NCBI GenBank assembly: GCA_035222895.1
Contig: JAVYIG010005338.1
Location: forward strand, 62,001-126,000
DNA: 64,000 nt
Reading direction: 5' to 3'
DNA from: Strongylocentrotus droebachiensis
Taxonomy: Eukaryota; Echinodermata; Echinoidea; Camarodonta; Strongylocentrotidae
The notes beneath the pieces are model-generated. The model did no database searches and was not told where the DNA came from. It was given only the letters and a program-made list of their open reading frames with translations. The translations under genes and the position numbers were made by a program. This document shows positions 1 to 10,601 of this stretch, piece by piece. The stretch's first letter is position 1. Each line of letters opens with the position of its first letter.

Positions 1-860
1 TCATGTGTTATTTTCCTTTGATAAGAAGTGTAGTATATCGTCATTAAGCCATTGCGTAGTTATGAATGAGAGGCCTTATTTAATGAGCAATGCCATGCAC
101 CATCTCCCCCAAGCAAAAAATAAATAAATCAGAAAAAGAAAAAAAAGTAAATGAATGAATATAGAAGAACAGGAATGTTAACTTGTAATGATGTTTCTGT
201 GATCACAAAATGACATGATCTTTACAAAAAATTGCATCAGGGTCCACTTAAAGGTACTATGTCCCATTTGCAGACCAAAAAAATGAAAAAGTTAAATTCC
301 AACTGCATTTGAAAGATAATACTAATTTAGAACTTCCCAAAAATGATGGGGCTTGAAAATGTCTTCAAGTGGGAAAATAACGACTATTAGTCGTCAAATC
401 TACTTTAGGGCTATAGAGCCCAAAAGTAATAGTCTTGATTTTCAGACAATTGTACCGAATGGTCATACGTTTTATGCTGCGCAAAGATTCAATCAGTTTA
501 ATCTTGGCCATCACAAGAAGTGGGTTATTGATGTAGACAAATGCTCATGTACCCTTTACAACTCTTTTCATGTATGCACTATGTTATTACCAAAGAAGAA
601 AAAAAAGCCAGTTAGTCACTCAATAGTGTCTGACAGTGAAGTCTAGGAAGTAAAGAGGTTTCCTTGCATAATTTGAATATGAGGACACTGCTAACGTTTA
701 AATCTCACAGATAGGACATACATGACATATTCATAATTCCTGCAAAGTTCTACAGAATTTGAGGTTGGCTGCAAAAGGGACTTAGTACCTTTAATGAAAG
801 TGTAGTAGCTCCATATTCTGTGACAGTGCAGTCTTGTTCACACCCCTTTTAATTTTACAG
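1..860 (+). other. CIT intron (5' edge of window)
   Basis: No citron exon is visible here before the acceptor at 860. The stretch is mostly an inverted-repeat element (248-794, described separately). An open frame of 97 codons at 353-646 lies inside that element and resembles no protein I recognise. Confidence 0.5.
248..794. mobile_element. 547-bp MITE with TTAAAGG termini
   Basis: Terminal inverted repeats of about 25 bp: TTAAAGGTACTATGTCCC at the left end, and its imperfect complement (GGGACTTAGTACCTTTAA) at the right end. It has no transposase, so it is non-autonomous. Other elements in this window share the TTAAAGG/CCTTTAA ends (5270-5652, 58908-59295, 62481-62990), which suggests related families. 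Confidence 0.7.
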
Positions 861-3800
861 GATGAACAAGCAAGGTTGGGAGAAGAAGTGGTGTTGTTTG
901 GAAGGAACTACGCTGAGTCTGTATGACAAGGAGAACTCGTCAGGTTTGTCTTGTTTTTATAATGTCTTTGGCATACTATATCAAGGCCCTGTTTCATAAA
1001 ACTTGTTATCAAGGACAAGTTACCATAACTGTTATAAGCTACTGAAATCGTGGCATCTGATTGGCTGAGAGCTAACTTGTCATCGAAGTTTAGCATTTGT
1101 TATTGATAACAAGTTGATGAAATGGGGCCCAGGTATATACTATGGAAAATTTGTCACAGTCTCTCTGACTTGCAAGAAGAAAATAAATTGCATACCCATA
1201 GAAGTAATCAATATCTATCACGTTTTTCTAATCCATAAATCATCATCATTTTATCCCTCATAAATAGCTATTATGAATTTATGATAGTTTGTGCATTTGT
1301 GTATTGCTTTTTTTATGAAAATATTTCATGTATGTTTTCTTTCTCAGAATGAGAAGGGAATTAATCACAGCAAATTTTGGGTCTGGATTTGTTACCTTCT
1401 AATGTCCCCAACAAATCTTAAATGCTGAGAAGATATTTAGAGAGAAAGCGATCCAAACATCAAAAGTATATCATCGTGTCTCTTAACTTTGGTTCAATGC
1501 TAAAGATCTCTACCTTAGACACTGCCCAGTAACCTATTGATGTTTGTTCTCCCTGTCTTTCTTAGGTTGTGGTTCTCCTTTCCTGGAGTACAGCCTCTGT
1601 CCTGAAGATGCTATAGTGACTGTCCACGCTGGCGTGTCTGCCACGGAGCTACCCAATACAGCATCCAGCGATCTACCGTTTGTGTTCCGTTTGGAATCAC
1701 GGCCGGTGACCACCTGTTGGCCCGACACCAAGACTCTCTATCTTATGGCCCCGAGCTTCCAAGATAAACAGCAGTGGATGGTGAGTTCACGGTCACACAA
1801 TCTTGTATTTTTATAACAAACACAATGTATTCACTCTGAATGGAATCTCATTACAAATGAAACAACGTAGAATACTCTGTCTGAGTGCAGCAGTAGATAA
1901 TATGTAACACAACTTGGGGGAAAGTGTATGGGATTATTGAACAATATAGCTGTAGAAAGCTCAAATAGAGCTCTGGGCCCTGTCTTATATAGACTTGATA
2001 TCAATCACAACTTATTTGCAATCTTTAAAGGGAGTGGGTGGTGGTTTTCCATATGCAGAAGGTCATAATTGGCTGACACCAGACTAGGTGGGAATAGTTT
2101 GCATATAGCATACATGTAGGCCAATCTCTCTCGGAAAGTCTTTGGATGACGCAAATGTCAGATAAGGACTATAAAGCCTATTGGTCATATACCTGAAAGC
2201 TAATCCTGGTGATCGACAACACCTGTTATCGGGTAATCAGTTCACATGAGCAGTTTCAAATTCCCCATGGGAGCCCATTTCTATGTGTCTTTAAAAATCA
2301 ATTGTTATACTTGAATGCCTATGTACTACATAATGATCTGATGTTTTTCTCTTTAGGTTGGTCTTGAGGTGGCGAGCATCCGAGGTCGTAATGCCGGTCC
2401 CGGTGGATCAGTGAGAGATCAAGCCAGGCTGATTGGCAACACGCTCCTCAAACTCAACCAAGAGAACCGGCTCGACATCAACTGCACTCTCCTTGTCAGT
2501 GATGATGTAAGAAAAATGACATTCTAACTTTAAATCGCAAGGACTTCAAAGCTAACAATTAAGGAAGGTTAACAAATTGTTTAATGTTAAAAATATACTA
2601 TCCTTTGGATCCTTGATTTGAATCAAATATATCAAATGAATCAAATATATCAAATGAATTGATCTTAATCATTGAGGGTTTATAAAAGCTTTATGATAAT
2701 TTGCATTTTTTTTCTTTTCCTGTAATTTTGAAACCAACATAATTCTTTTAAAAACAGTTACTAAGTACCCACAATCATGTTTGGCAACTTGTTAAATTAT
2801 TTTGTTAGATTCTGTGTTCACAAAGATATGCCCTGACAAACTGAGTATGAAAACCTTCATAGTTATGAGATTTTTATACAAATCTTGTTCTCTTTTCCCA
2901 CAATATTATTATATCCAAAACTATACGCTAAGCCGATTGAATACTAGAATTAAACAAGTGCACTGTATTGTAAATCAGATGCATTAATTTCAAACTATAT
3001 TTTATTTGGTGGAATATATTCATAGGTGCCTTCGATTTTGGCGGAGTGATTCCTCATTATTTGGCTTTCATACTAATGTTATGAACACTAGATTCCTCTC
3101 TTTCTATGAAAAAAAAATTGTGTTACAAATTTTGCTGCAAGAGATTGTTAACTCTTGCCATGAAGGTTGTCAGGTATGTCTAATAACCAAAATGTATGGA
3201 TGTTTGAATACAGTTGATACATAATTATACATGTACTTCACAATTACTTCTGAAACTCCCCCTTTTTCACAAATAGATGCTTCTGATTGGAGCCGAGGAG
3301 GGACTCTACACAATGCTGTTAATGGATCGGAAGAAACCACTTTCTCAGATAGGAGGGGTGAGCAGCGTCTTCCAGATGCATATCATCACTCAGCTAATGC
3401 TAGCAGTCATGATCATAGGTCAGTCAAGTACTTCATCTCTAACTAACCCCTGTCTCGTAAAGAGTTGCAATAGACCGCCACAGTTTACTAACATATTCAA
3501 ATTTATGGATGTTTATTGCCTGGGGACCTAGTGAAAAGTTATTCCATTAACCTGTTATTGATCAATGAACTACTATACTTGGAATCCAGTCTCCATATTT
3601 ATATATTACTTGTTGCTATGGTGGGTAAGCCTCGGGTAAGCTTTCAGGTTGTCAAGAACAACCTTCGTTTAAAAAGTATGCATACAATTTGAAACGTTAG
3701 TAAACCGGTCTATTGATCCATGTTGATTGCAACTCGACTTGAGTTTGATATCAATTGCGTATCATGACAGGAAATTGTAACATCTAGTGTGTGGTAGATG

Positions 3801-6800
3801 AGACTTGCCATTCATGAACTATAATTCACTGATACTTGTTATTAAGTGCCTTGTCTTAAAACAATTGATTCAACTCAGTTACAAATTAAGATCAACTGCA
3901 AGTCTGTACTAAAGAGATAAATTTTCAGTATGTGATTATTAAAACTTTTGATCAATCCAGATCAATCACAACTTATTTTTTAACAGACATGTACAAGCAT
4001 TCATCAAAGATATTCATCTGAGACACATCTGTAACAATATATTCTTTGGAGAGAAAAAATGGACACTTATACATTTTGAGGAGACAAAACAAATTTGGGG
4101 TGAGCTTGCTAGTTGCAAGGAAAATTATAGAATTGCCAATTTATGTGAGATTGATAACAAATATGAATAATCTTCTTAACTTGCTTACCTTTATCAGATT
4201 TTCCTAAACTTTCTCTGATATCTCTCTTAAATTGTCCAGGTTTTACCAAAGCCAACATACTGCAAGGGTAAACTTGTCCTGTAATAATTGCAATTATGTT
4301 TTTCTTTTCCTAATGTTGTTTATTTTTGCAGGTCCTGAGAGAAATCTATGTATCGTAGACCTGAAGCATTTAAGGACTATGAGCAGTCAAGCCAGCATAA
4401 GCGATGTCTCGGTTAATTACACGAACATTGAAGACATCCATGTAAGTATCACCCTCATCTTGCATTTTCATGTCGTCTGTTTCGAGCCAATGTATGCGAT
4501 GTTCATGTACAAATATAATTTCTCTACATTTTCTTTCGATTCTGTGAATGGGCTGTAAAAACAAACTTGATGATAACAGTAGGCTTGCGGTCGCACCATG
4601 TGAGAGAGAGGAAGGATTGGGAAGTCCTGAAAAGGACTCTCAATAATTTTTCTTGAGTGTGTGTAGTCCTGAAAAGGACTCTCGATAATCTTTTTTTCTT
4701 GAGTGTGTGTAGTCCTGAAAAGGACTGTTGGTGTAGTTTTGAAAAAGACTGTTGGTTATCTTTCTTAGCTTATAGTTCTAAGGAGAACTATAGCGCTGGT
4801 TGGAGAGGATAGGTGGCGGGAGTGACTACACCAACAGTTATCGAGAGTCCTTTTCAGGACTTCCCAATCCTCCCCCCCCCCCCTCTCACACGGTGCAACC
4901 GCAAGCCTACTGTATATCTACATCACCATGTAAGCTGATACTTATAAGCAGCATCAAACGTGATGATATTATGCAAATACCAGCTCATGGGGCATTCTCT
5001 CCTTCCTTTCCCTATGACCCTACAACCAAAGCCCTCACCGAGTTCATTGCTAATGGTATCTTTTTTATCCCATACAGTCGTGTCATCTGTTTGCCTGTGG
5101 GAAGGTAGATGGATCGTTCTACCTGTGTGCTGCCATGCCTACCAAGATTAGCATCCTCAAGTTCAGCGAAGGACTCTCCAAGTTCTGTGTCAGAAAGGTA
5201 TGTTTTGTTAATACTTGTTAAAATATTAATTATACATCACATGCTTCAGTAGCAATTGCTCTGCCATTATAGGCATCGTTTAACAATGTTAAATCTGAGA
5301 TGCATGGCCCTACGTGTTATCAGTGTCTGTGATATGGTATTGATGCCCTAAAAAAATTGTGCTTCAAAATGATCAAGAAGTGCCTCAAAAAAGTAAAAAC
5401 CTTTGAGTAACCGGTTTTACCATACCGGTACTTGTTTTCCCCAATAGACTGTAGTGTTATGAAAACTGTTTGGCAAACACAAAATTTGATTTCGATTTTC
5501 AATCATTAATATCTTGATAATCAGACAGGCGATCGGCTTGCAAAAGTCATGGGGTTCCTGACTGACCTAAAGGTTTATAATTATCATTGCAGCATGAGCT
5601 AAATCAAGGATTTTTGTAAAGGATCTAAGACAAAGTTACCGGATCCCTTTAAGCCTGTTAATCCGATCTAAAACCTAATCCCAACCCAAGCCCAATCTTC
5701 TATATTCTACAAAGTATATCCCCGAGCAAAGCTGGCTAATTCTCGCTACCCTAAATAGGTACGAAAATCTCGAAATTCGCGAGACGAGGTAATTTTCACT
5801 CTCTCGGGTCGTCACTACAACTTCCGGTATAGAGTCCCATCCCAAGTCACGGCCTTCATCCACCCCCATTTTTCAGGGTTCTTACGCTTGGAATCATGAG
5901 CCCAGCACTGTGCAACCTCACAAAAGAAAACCATCGTCACTGATGTCAAAAGACGCAAAAAACAACGAATGAAATGTTCAAATAAACGTTGAAATATTTG
6001 CGAAAAAAAAACAAGACCGAGCAGACGACATATTCGGTGCATACACGTTGTGTGGCGACGGCGTTTAACGTTTGCGCTATCGCGCCTAGTAATATAGCGC
6101 CTGCACAGGAAGCTGTAATGTCGAAAAGCTATCCCATAATGCAATGCGCGTTTTCAGGATTTTCCCCGGATCTCGGCAGAATCGCTATTTGGGGTAGCGA
6201 GAATTTAAGAAAGAAGTTTATTGGTTTGGCCCTACACCAAGAGAAACATATTTCATCCTTAACAAAGGAAAGCCTTAAACAAACCCATGACCTTTACCAA
6301 AACAATGCTCAATACATCAAAGAATATCATTTGATGTATTATCATAAAGATCTCCCGCCACATGTGTTGTTGACTCCTCAAAATAATAATTGCTCTCTTA
6401 ATTTCTGTGTTTTGTAGGAGATTCAGACAGCAGAGCCTTCAAGCTGTCTGCTCTTCACGGAGGCCAGTATCCTCGCAGGGACAGACCGTTTCTATGAGAT
6501 AGAACTGAAAGATTTCAAGATTGATGGTAAGTTTTGTGCTTAGACTATTTTTTTTCTTCTCCAAATCATGATTAAAGAGAATCATAGTTATCATGGAAGG
6601 CTGTGCGATGATGAGCTGCCCTTATACGGAAACGTGATAGCTCAGTCGGTAGAGCAGTGGTCTCGTAATCCGGTGACCTGGGTTCGAAACCAAGTCGATG
6701 CGCTAGTGCCCTTTGGTAAGGCATTAATCCTCATTACCAGGTCCCTCAGAGAGGACCTAAAGCCGTCGGTCTTCTGGTTGCTTACTAACAAGCATTTATT

Positions 6801-9800
6801 GCTTTCTTAGCTGTCAGGTAAAATAACCACCACTATCATACTATCAACCCATTTCTAGAAGTTTATTTACAGGAAAATTATTATTTTCTCACTTTTGTTA
6901 CTTTCTTTCTTACTTTTGCCATCATCTTTCATTTCAATTATTTTTCTTTTGAAGTACAGCATTTTCTCCATGATATAAAATGACACATTGATTTACTTTA
7001 CATAGAGTTTCTGCTAAGACTATTTTTATTCTTCCAAATCATGATTAAAGAGGATCACATCTACCATGGGAGTCTGTGCCATTATGAGCTGCCCTTCTTA
7101 TACTGAAACCATTTCTAGAAGTTCATTTACAGGAAAAAAAGTACATCTTTTTCTCCATGATGTCAACCAACACATTGATTTACTTGTCACAGAGTTTCTG
7201 GAGTCGAACGATACGAGCCTAGCGTTTGCTGTGTATGGAGCATCTCAGCTTGATAGCTTCCCAATCGCAGCCATACAGGTAGCACCAGATGGAGAGCCAC
7301 AAGAATTCCTACTCTGTTTCCATGGTAACTATTCTCAACAACTTCTTGGAATATTGTTCGGTCTGTTCTTTGAATTAGCATGCTTACGAAATGATGCGGC
7401 AAAGTAAATTTGGTCAGCAGCAGATCCTAGATATCTTGAATGTTAGGAAATGAAATGTTAAACATTCAATTTTGTTATTTTTATTTAAAGCCCATCTGCA
7501 CTAGTTTGGCCAGGAGGGATTAGACCTCCCTGCATGGTCACTGACAGGTGGTTATCTCATCAAATCAGCTCTTGATTAACATTTTTAAAAAGGGGACCAT
7601 GGGGACCAATGGTCACCGCTTAGGCAATGTTTGCTATATAGAGGGTCAAGTAGCTATAAGTAGTGCAGTGGGCTTTAAAACACTGAAATGTTATAGTTTG
7701 TTCTCTCAAACCATAGTTTTCAGCATATCTAGTGTTGAGACTTGAAAAAACCTAGACTGCTGTTAGCTTTGGAAATTCATCTTGCCACAATGTTTTATCA
7801 TTTCAAGAAAGAAAAGTCTGTCTATTATGACTACCAATCACTTATCTTATCTTTTGTTTCCCTCAGAGTTCGGCATCTTCGTTGATAGTAAAGGTCGAAG
7901 GTCACGACCTGACGACATGAAATGGTCCAGACTGCCGTTAGCGTTCACCTATCGTCAGCCATACCTCTATATGGCCCATTTCAACTCTGTAGAGGTCTGT
8001 GAGATCAAGCACACCGCTGAACCAGAGAGGTTTGTAATTTTGAAATTGGCATTCATCTTAATTAAAGATTAATTATGTATTTAAAAAAGAAAATCAGAGG
8101 GGACATATTGTAGTATGCAACATAAGATTGACAAATTTTATTGGACTTCACAATGTTTCCTAAATGTCTCTGTGTTACATATTGTGGTATAAAGTGAATT
8201 TTCAATTCCAGGTATACCGTATGGTACGTTGACAGATTTGGTTGATCTGGCATTTTCTCTTTTGACATTGACTACGGACTTACCAGAAATGTTGATTGTG
8301 AAAGATAAAGTTGCAGTATACTTGCTAAGTTGCTATTGGTGTAGAGCACATGTAGAGTAAAGATAGGTTTACTATTGGGTCCAAGGTTGAAGTTGGAACG
8401 CTAGTTAGTGCAAGCGTCGTAAAACTACGGATCTCGATTCTATATTTCTGTCGGTGTGAAACACATTACTGAAAGATTAACCTGTTTTTGTCTTTACCCC
8501 CCCCCCCCCCCCCCCCCCCCAGTGAAGGGAACCGAACATTCCTGAGCCAGGCCAACCCTCGCTTCGTCGGCCCAGCCATCACCCCAGGGGCCGTCTACAT
8601 CGCCTCCCTGGGAGACCGTAGCGTCGAGCTGATGTGCCTCCAGGGGAACTATGCCTCCGGTGGCTCCTCCAGGAGCAGCTCCGCGTGCCAGCTGGATACC
8701 AGTGGGAGCACCGTGGGAGACAGTGTGAGCGTGGCGGGAGATAATAATGGGCGTGGCACCTCCAACATGCCCCCTCCACCACCGGTGACGTTGGTCAAGA
8801 GGACCCCCAGTACCCAGAGCACGACCCCTCTCGTACATAAGAGATCCACAAGGAGGTATTTATTTGGAATGCATTTATATCTTTTCTTTTTATGCCTCCG
8901 CTACAAAGTAGCCGGAGGCATTATGTTTTCGGGTTGTCCGTCCGTCCGTACGTCCGTCCGTACGTCCGTCCGTACGTCCGTACGTCTGTCCGTACGTCCC
9001 GTTCTCGTGATCGCGTTATCTCAAGAACCGATTGGTTGATTCCCGCCAAACTTGGGTCATGTATGTATCTCACAGAGCCAATGAACTGATTAGATTTTGG
9101 GGTCACGAGATCCAAGGTCAAAGGTCACAGGGCTCATTATGTATGCGAAAATGGCTCGTGATCGCGTTATCTCAAGAACCGATTTATGGATTCCTGCCAA
9201 ACTTGAGTCATGTATGTATCTCACAGAGCCAATGAACTGATTAGATTTTGGGGTCACGAGATCCAAGGTCAAAGGTCACAGGGCTCATTATGTATGCGAA
9301 AATGGCTCGTGATCGCGTTATCTCAAAAACTGATTGATGGATTCCTGCCAAACTTAAGTCATGGATGTATCTTGCAGAGCCAATGAACTGATTAGATTTT
9401 GGGGTCACAAGGTCAAAGGTCAAAGGTCACAGGGCTCATTATGTATGCAAAATAGCTTGTGATCGCATTATCTCAAGAACCGATTGATGGATTCCTGCCA
9501 AACTCAGGTCATGTATGTATCTCACAGAGCCAATGAAATGATTCGGTTTTGGGGTCACCAGGTCAAAGGTCACAGGGGTCTTTATGTATCAAAAAATAGC
9601 TTGTGATCGCATTATCATGAGATCAAATAGACAGATTACTATCAAACTCAAGTCATGTATGTATCTTGCAGAGCCAATGAACTGATTAGATTTTGGGGTC
9701 ACCAGGTCGAAGGTCAAAGGTCACATGGCTCATTATGTATGCCAAAAATAGCTTGTGCATGCATTATCATTAAAACCCACAGATGGATTACAATCAAACT

Positions 9801-10601
9801 TAAATTTAGAAATTGTTTCTGTTTTGGTTTGTGAAATTGCTCTATGGCGGAGGCATCATTTTTGACTGCGCGCAGTCAAAGTTCCATCTAGTTTCTTTTT
9901 TTTTCCATAGAAAAATTTATTCAATCATTCTTGAGCAATCTGCATTTATATCTCTTTGGTTACATTAATAAGCTAGTTGTATTTCAAGTATTGAATGTAT
10001 TACATGTATTTGGGATTGAAATTAGAAATCTTGCTACACTTGATTAAGTTGAATATCTTCTCAAAATTGTATCAGAGATCAGGTAAAACATGAAAAACAG
10101 GAAAACAATAACAGAATTTAATCATTGCCTGTGTAATTATGATGAAATATCTTTCTATAATAAATATGTTATATCGTTTGTAGATATTCCAATACAGACC
10201 TCTGGGGCCACTAGGGTAAATCTTTTTCATTCTTCATGCTATTGTTACTTCCCATAAAGATGTTGATTTGATGAAACAGATAACATCAGAATCGCTTTGG
10301 ATTGGAGACTCTTTCTTTTATCCCTGTCTTATGTGCACACATTTCTACATATCTCGGTCCCAATACAAGCATTCACCTTTGCTCATGATCCAATGTGCCT
10401 TTGTTTCCTTTATCTTCCAGTTCCATGAAGCGCCCTCTCCAGGAATCTTGGAGCAACACCCCGAAGGGCAAGTTCAGTCGTACGGCAGCGAGAGCGTCAG
10501 CTAGGGTGCCCTCTACGTCCTCTGAAGATGAAGTGAAAGCTAGTTGTGGTATCAAGTACGGCACAGTGACATGCAGGAAGACCAGAAGTACCAAACGATA
10601 G
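861..10601 (+). CDS. CIT: Citron Rho-interacting kinase, C-terminal half (PH + CNH domains)
   Basis: Eleven exons: 861-943, 1566-1780, 2357-2506, 3277-3418, 4332-4441, 5078-5197, 6418-6526, 7193-7324, 7867-8029, 8523-8855 and 10421-10601 (TAG stop). All junctions are GT-AG and phases close to 578 codons plus stop; the first base completes a codon from an exon left of the window. Exons 1-2 give the second half of a PH domain (NKQGWEKKW, then [16 protein letters not shown]). The next seven give a CNH domain with citron hallmarks: [70 protein letters not shown]. The tail is Ser/Pro-rich (PPPPP) and basic, ending TRSTKR. In known animals citron kinase works at the midbody in cytokinesis; its CNH region contacts kinesin and Rho-pathway partners. 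Kinase, coiled-coil and C1 parts are outside the window. Odd point: the acceptor of exon 10 follows an uninterrupted C run. The tail is not clearly alignable to the vertebrate tail, so exon 11 is less certain than the others. Confidence 0.93.
985..1133. mobile_element. Foldback MITE in CIT intron (GGCCCTGTTTCAT ends)
   Basis: Left arm GGCCCTGTTTCATAAAACTTG and right arm CAAGTTGATGAAATGGGGCC are inverted copies, with inner complementarity around CTTGTTATCA/TGATAACAAG. The core segment GTTATAAGCTACTGAAATC recurs at 10727-10748 in the CIT 3' UTR, so the two are members of one family. Confidence 0.72.
4580..4912. mobile_element. Foldback element with histone-type 3' stem-loop hairpins
   Basis: Outer arms AGTAGGCTTGCGGTCGCACC and GGTGCAACCGCAAGCCTACT are inverted repeats, followed inward by a run containing GGATTGGGAAGTCC and its complement. 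Inside are hairpins read on the minus strand as AGTCCT-TTTC-AGGACT at 4623-4638, 4665-4680 and 4711-4726, a degenerate one at 4735-4750, and one in plus orientation at 4846-4861. A 6-bp stem with a TTTC loop is the geometry of the metazoan histone mRNA 3' stem-loop. On the minus strand the first copies are followed by ACACACACTCAAGAAAAA, resembling the CAAGAAAGA downstream element of histone genes. No histone coding sequence is visible. Confidence 0.75.
5270..5652. repeat. Dispersed ~385-bp repeat, copy 1 (CIT intron)
   Basis: This matches 58908-59295 over nearly its whole length in the same orientation. Shared blocks include GTTATCAGTGTCTGTGATAT, AGTGCCTCAAAAAAGTAAAA, AATATCTTGATAAT and TTATCATTGCAGCATGAGCT. 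Small indels and substitutions separate the copies. The 3' edge ends CCCTTTAA. It holds no coding sequence and is interpreted as a non-autonomous element. Confidence 0.78.
5736..6209. mobile_element. Foldback-ended element with a possible captured first exon
   Basis: The ends TAATTCTCGCTACCCTAAAT and ATTTGGGGTAGCGAGAATTTA are imperfect inverted repeats. The interior is CpG-richer than the surrounding intron (5750-6180). On the minus strand an open frame across it contains [15 protein letters not shown], which loosely recalls the start of a THAP zinc-finger domain but is too short to call. Inference: a MITE or a truncated DNA transposon that retains a promoter and first exon. Confidence 0.45.
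6539..7207 (+). repeat. Tandem duplication of intron segment plus exon edge in CIT
   Basis: Segment 6539-7012 and segment 7013-7207 are copies. Both contain CCAAATCATGATTAAAGAG, GAGCTGCCCTT, CCATTTCTAGAAGTT, TTTACAGG and CACATTGATTTACTT, followed by AGAGTTTCTG. The first copy therefore ends in a decayed image of the acceptor and first bases of the real exon at 7193. The first copy is longer because it holds a SINE (6634-6841) that the second lacks. Confidence 0.75.
6634..6841 (+). mobile_element. tRNA-headed SINE in CIT intron
   Basis: The head reads like a tRNA: A-box TAGCTCAGTCGGTAGAGCAG (6638-6657) and B-box GGTTCGAAACC at about 6681. The middle resembles a CGT-anticodon arm, but the acceptor stem does not pair properly, so this is not a functional tRNA. 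A tRNA-unrelated body follows (GTGCCCTTTGGTAAGGCATT). The adjoining intron duplication has the same flanks without this insert, giving an internal empty-site comparison. Confidence 0.75.
7486..7678. mobile_element. ~193-bp MITE, copy 1 (TTTAAAGCCC ends)
   Basis: Terminal inverted repeats: TTTAAAGCCCATCTGCACTA at the left, TAGTGCAGTGGGCTTTAAA at the right. The interior shares GGCCAGGAGGGATTAGACCT, ACCATGGGG and GCTATATAGAGGG with copies at 26613-26808 (reverse orientation) and 30760-30918. No coding sequence. Confidence 0.82.
8497..8522 (+). promoter_or_regulatory. Homopolymer-C polypyrimidine tract and acceptor of CIT exon 10
   Basis: A run of 24 C residues directly abuts the AG acceptor at 8521-8522 and serves as the pyrimidine tract. 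Normal tracts are U-rich, so this is an unusual splice site. Exon phase and protein continuity (residues [19 protein letters not shown] after the junction) support its use. Confidence 0.7.
8892..9893. mobile_element. ~1-kb element with six ~150-bp tandem units
   Basis: It begins with the inverted motif ATGCCTCCGCTACAAAGTAG/CCGGAGGCAT and ends GGCGGAGGCATCATTTTTGA, so the ends share the GCCTCCG/CGGAGGC motif. After a CCGT/ACGT simple repeat (8936-9000) come tandem units of about 150 bp starting near 9005, 9157, 9306, 9459, 9604 and 9750. Each contains GTGATCGCGTTATCTCAAGA, CAGAGCCAATGAACTGATTA and GGTCAAAGGTCACAGGGCTC, decaying from left to right. Open frames across it are shadows of the repeat. 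Confidence 0.78.

Noticed and set aside
353..646. 97-codon frame near the left edge as a CIT exon
   Set aside because: It lies within an inverted-repeat element and has no similarity to the citron segment expected before the PH exon.
6634..6705. Apparent tRNA gene (A-box and B-box with cloverleaf-like centre)
   Set aside because: The acceptor stem does not pair, and a tRNA-unrelated body follows. It is the head of a SINE.
8488..8522. Poly-Pro start of the 183-codon frame
   Set aside because: These codons come from the C24 tract upstream of the splice acceptor at 8522, so they are intronic.
10185..10216. Possible CIT micro-exon between 8855 and 10421 (acceptor TTTGTAG, donor GGTAAAT)
   Set aside because: In the required phase it reads YSNTDLWGH and then a TAG stop. 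Skipping it joins 8855 to 10421 in frame. At best it is a poison exon.
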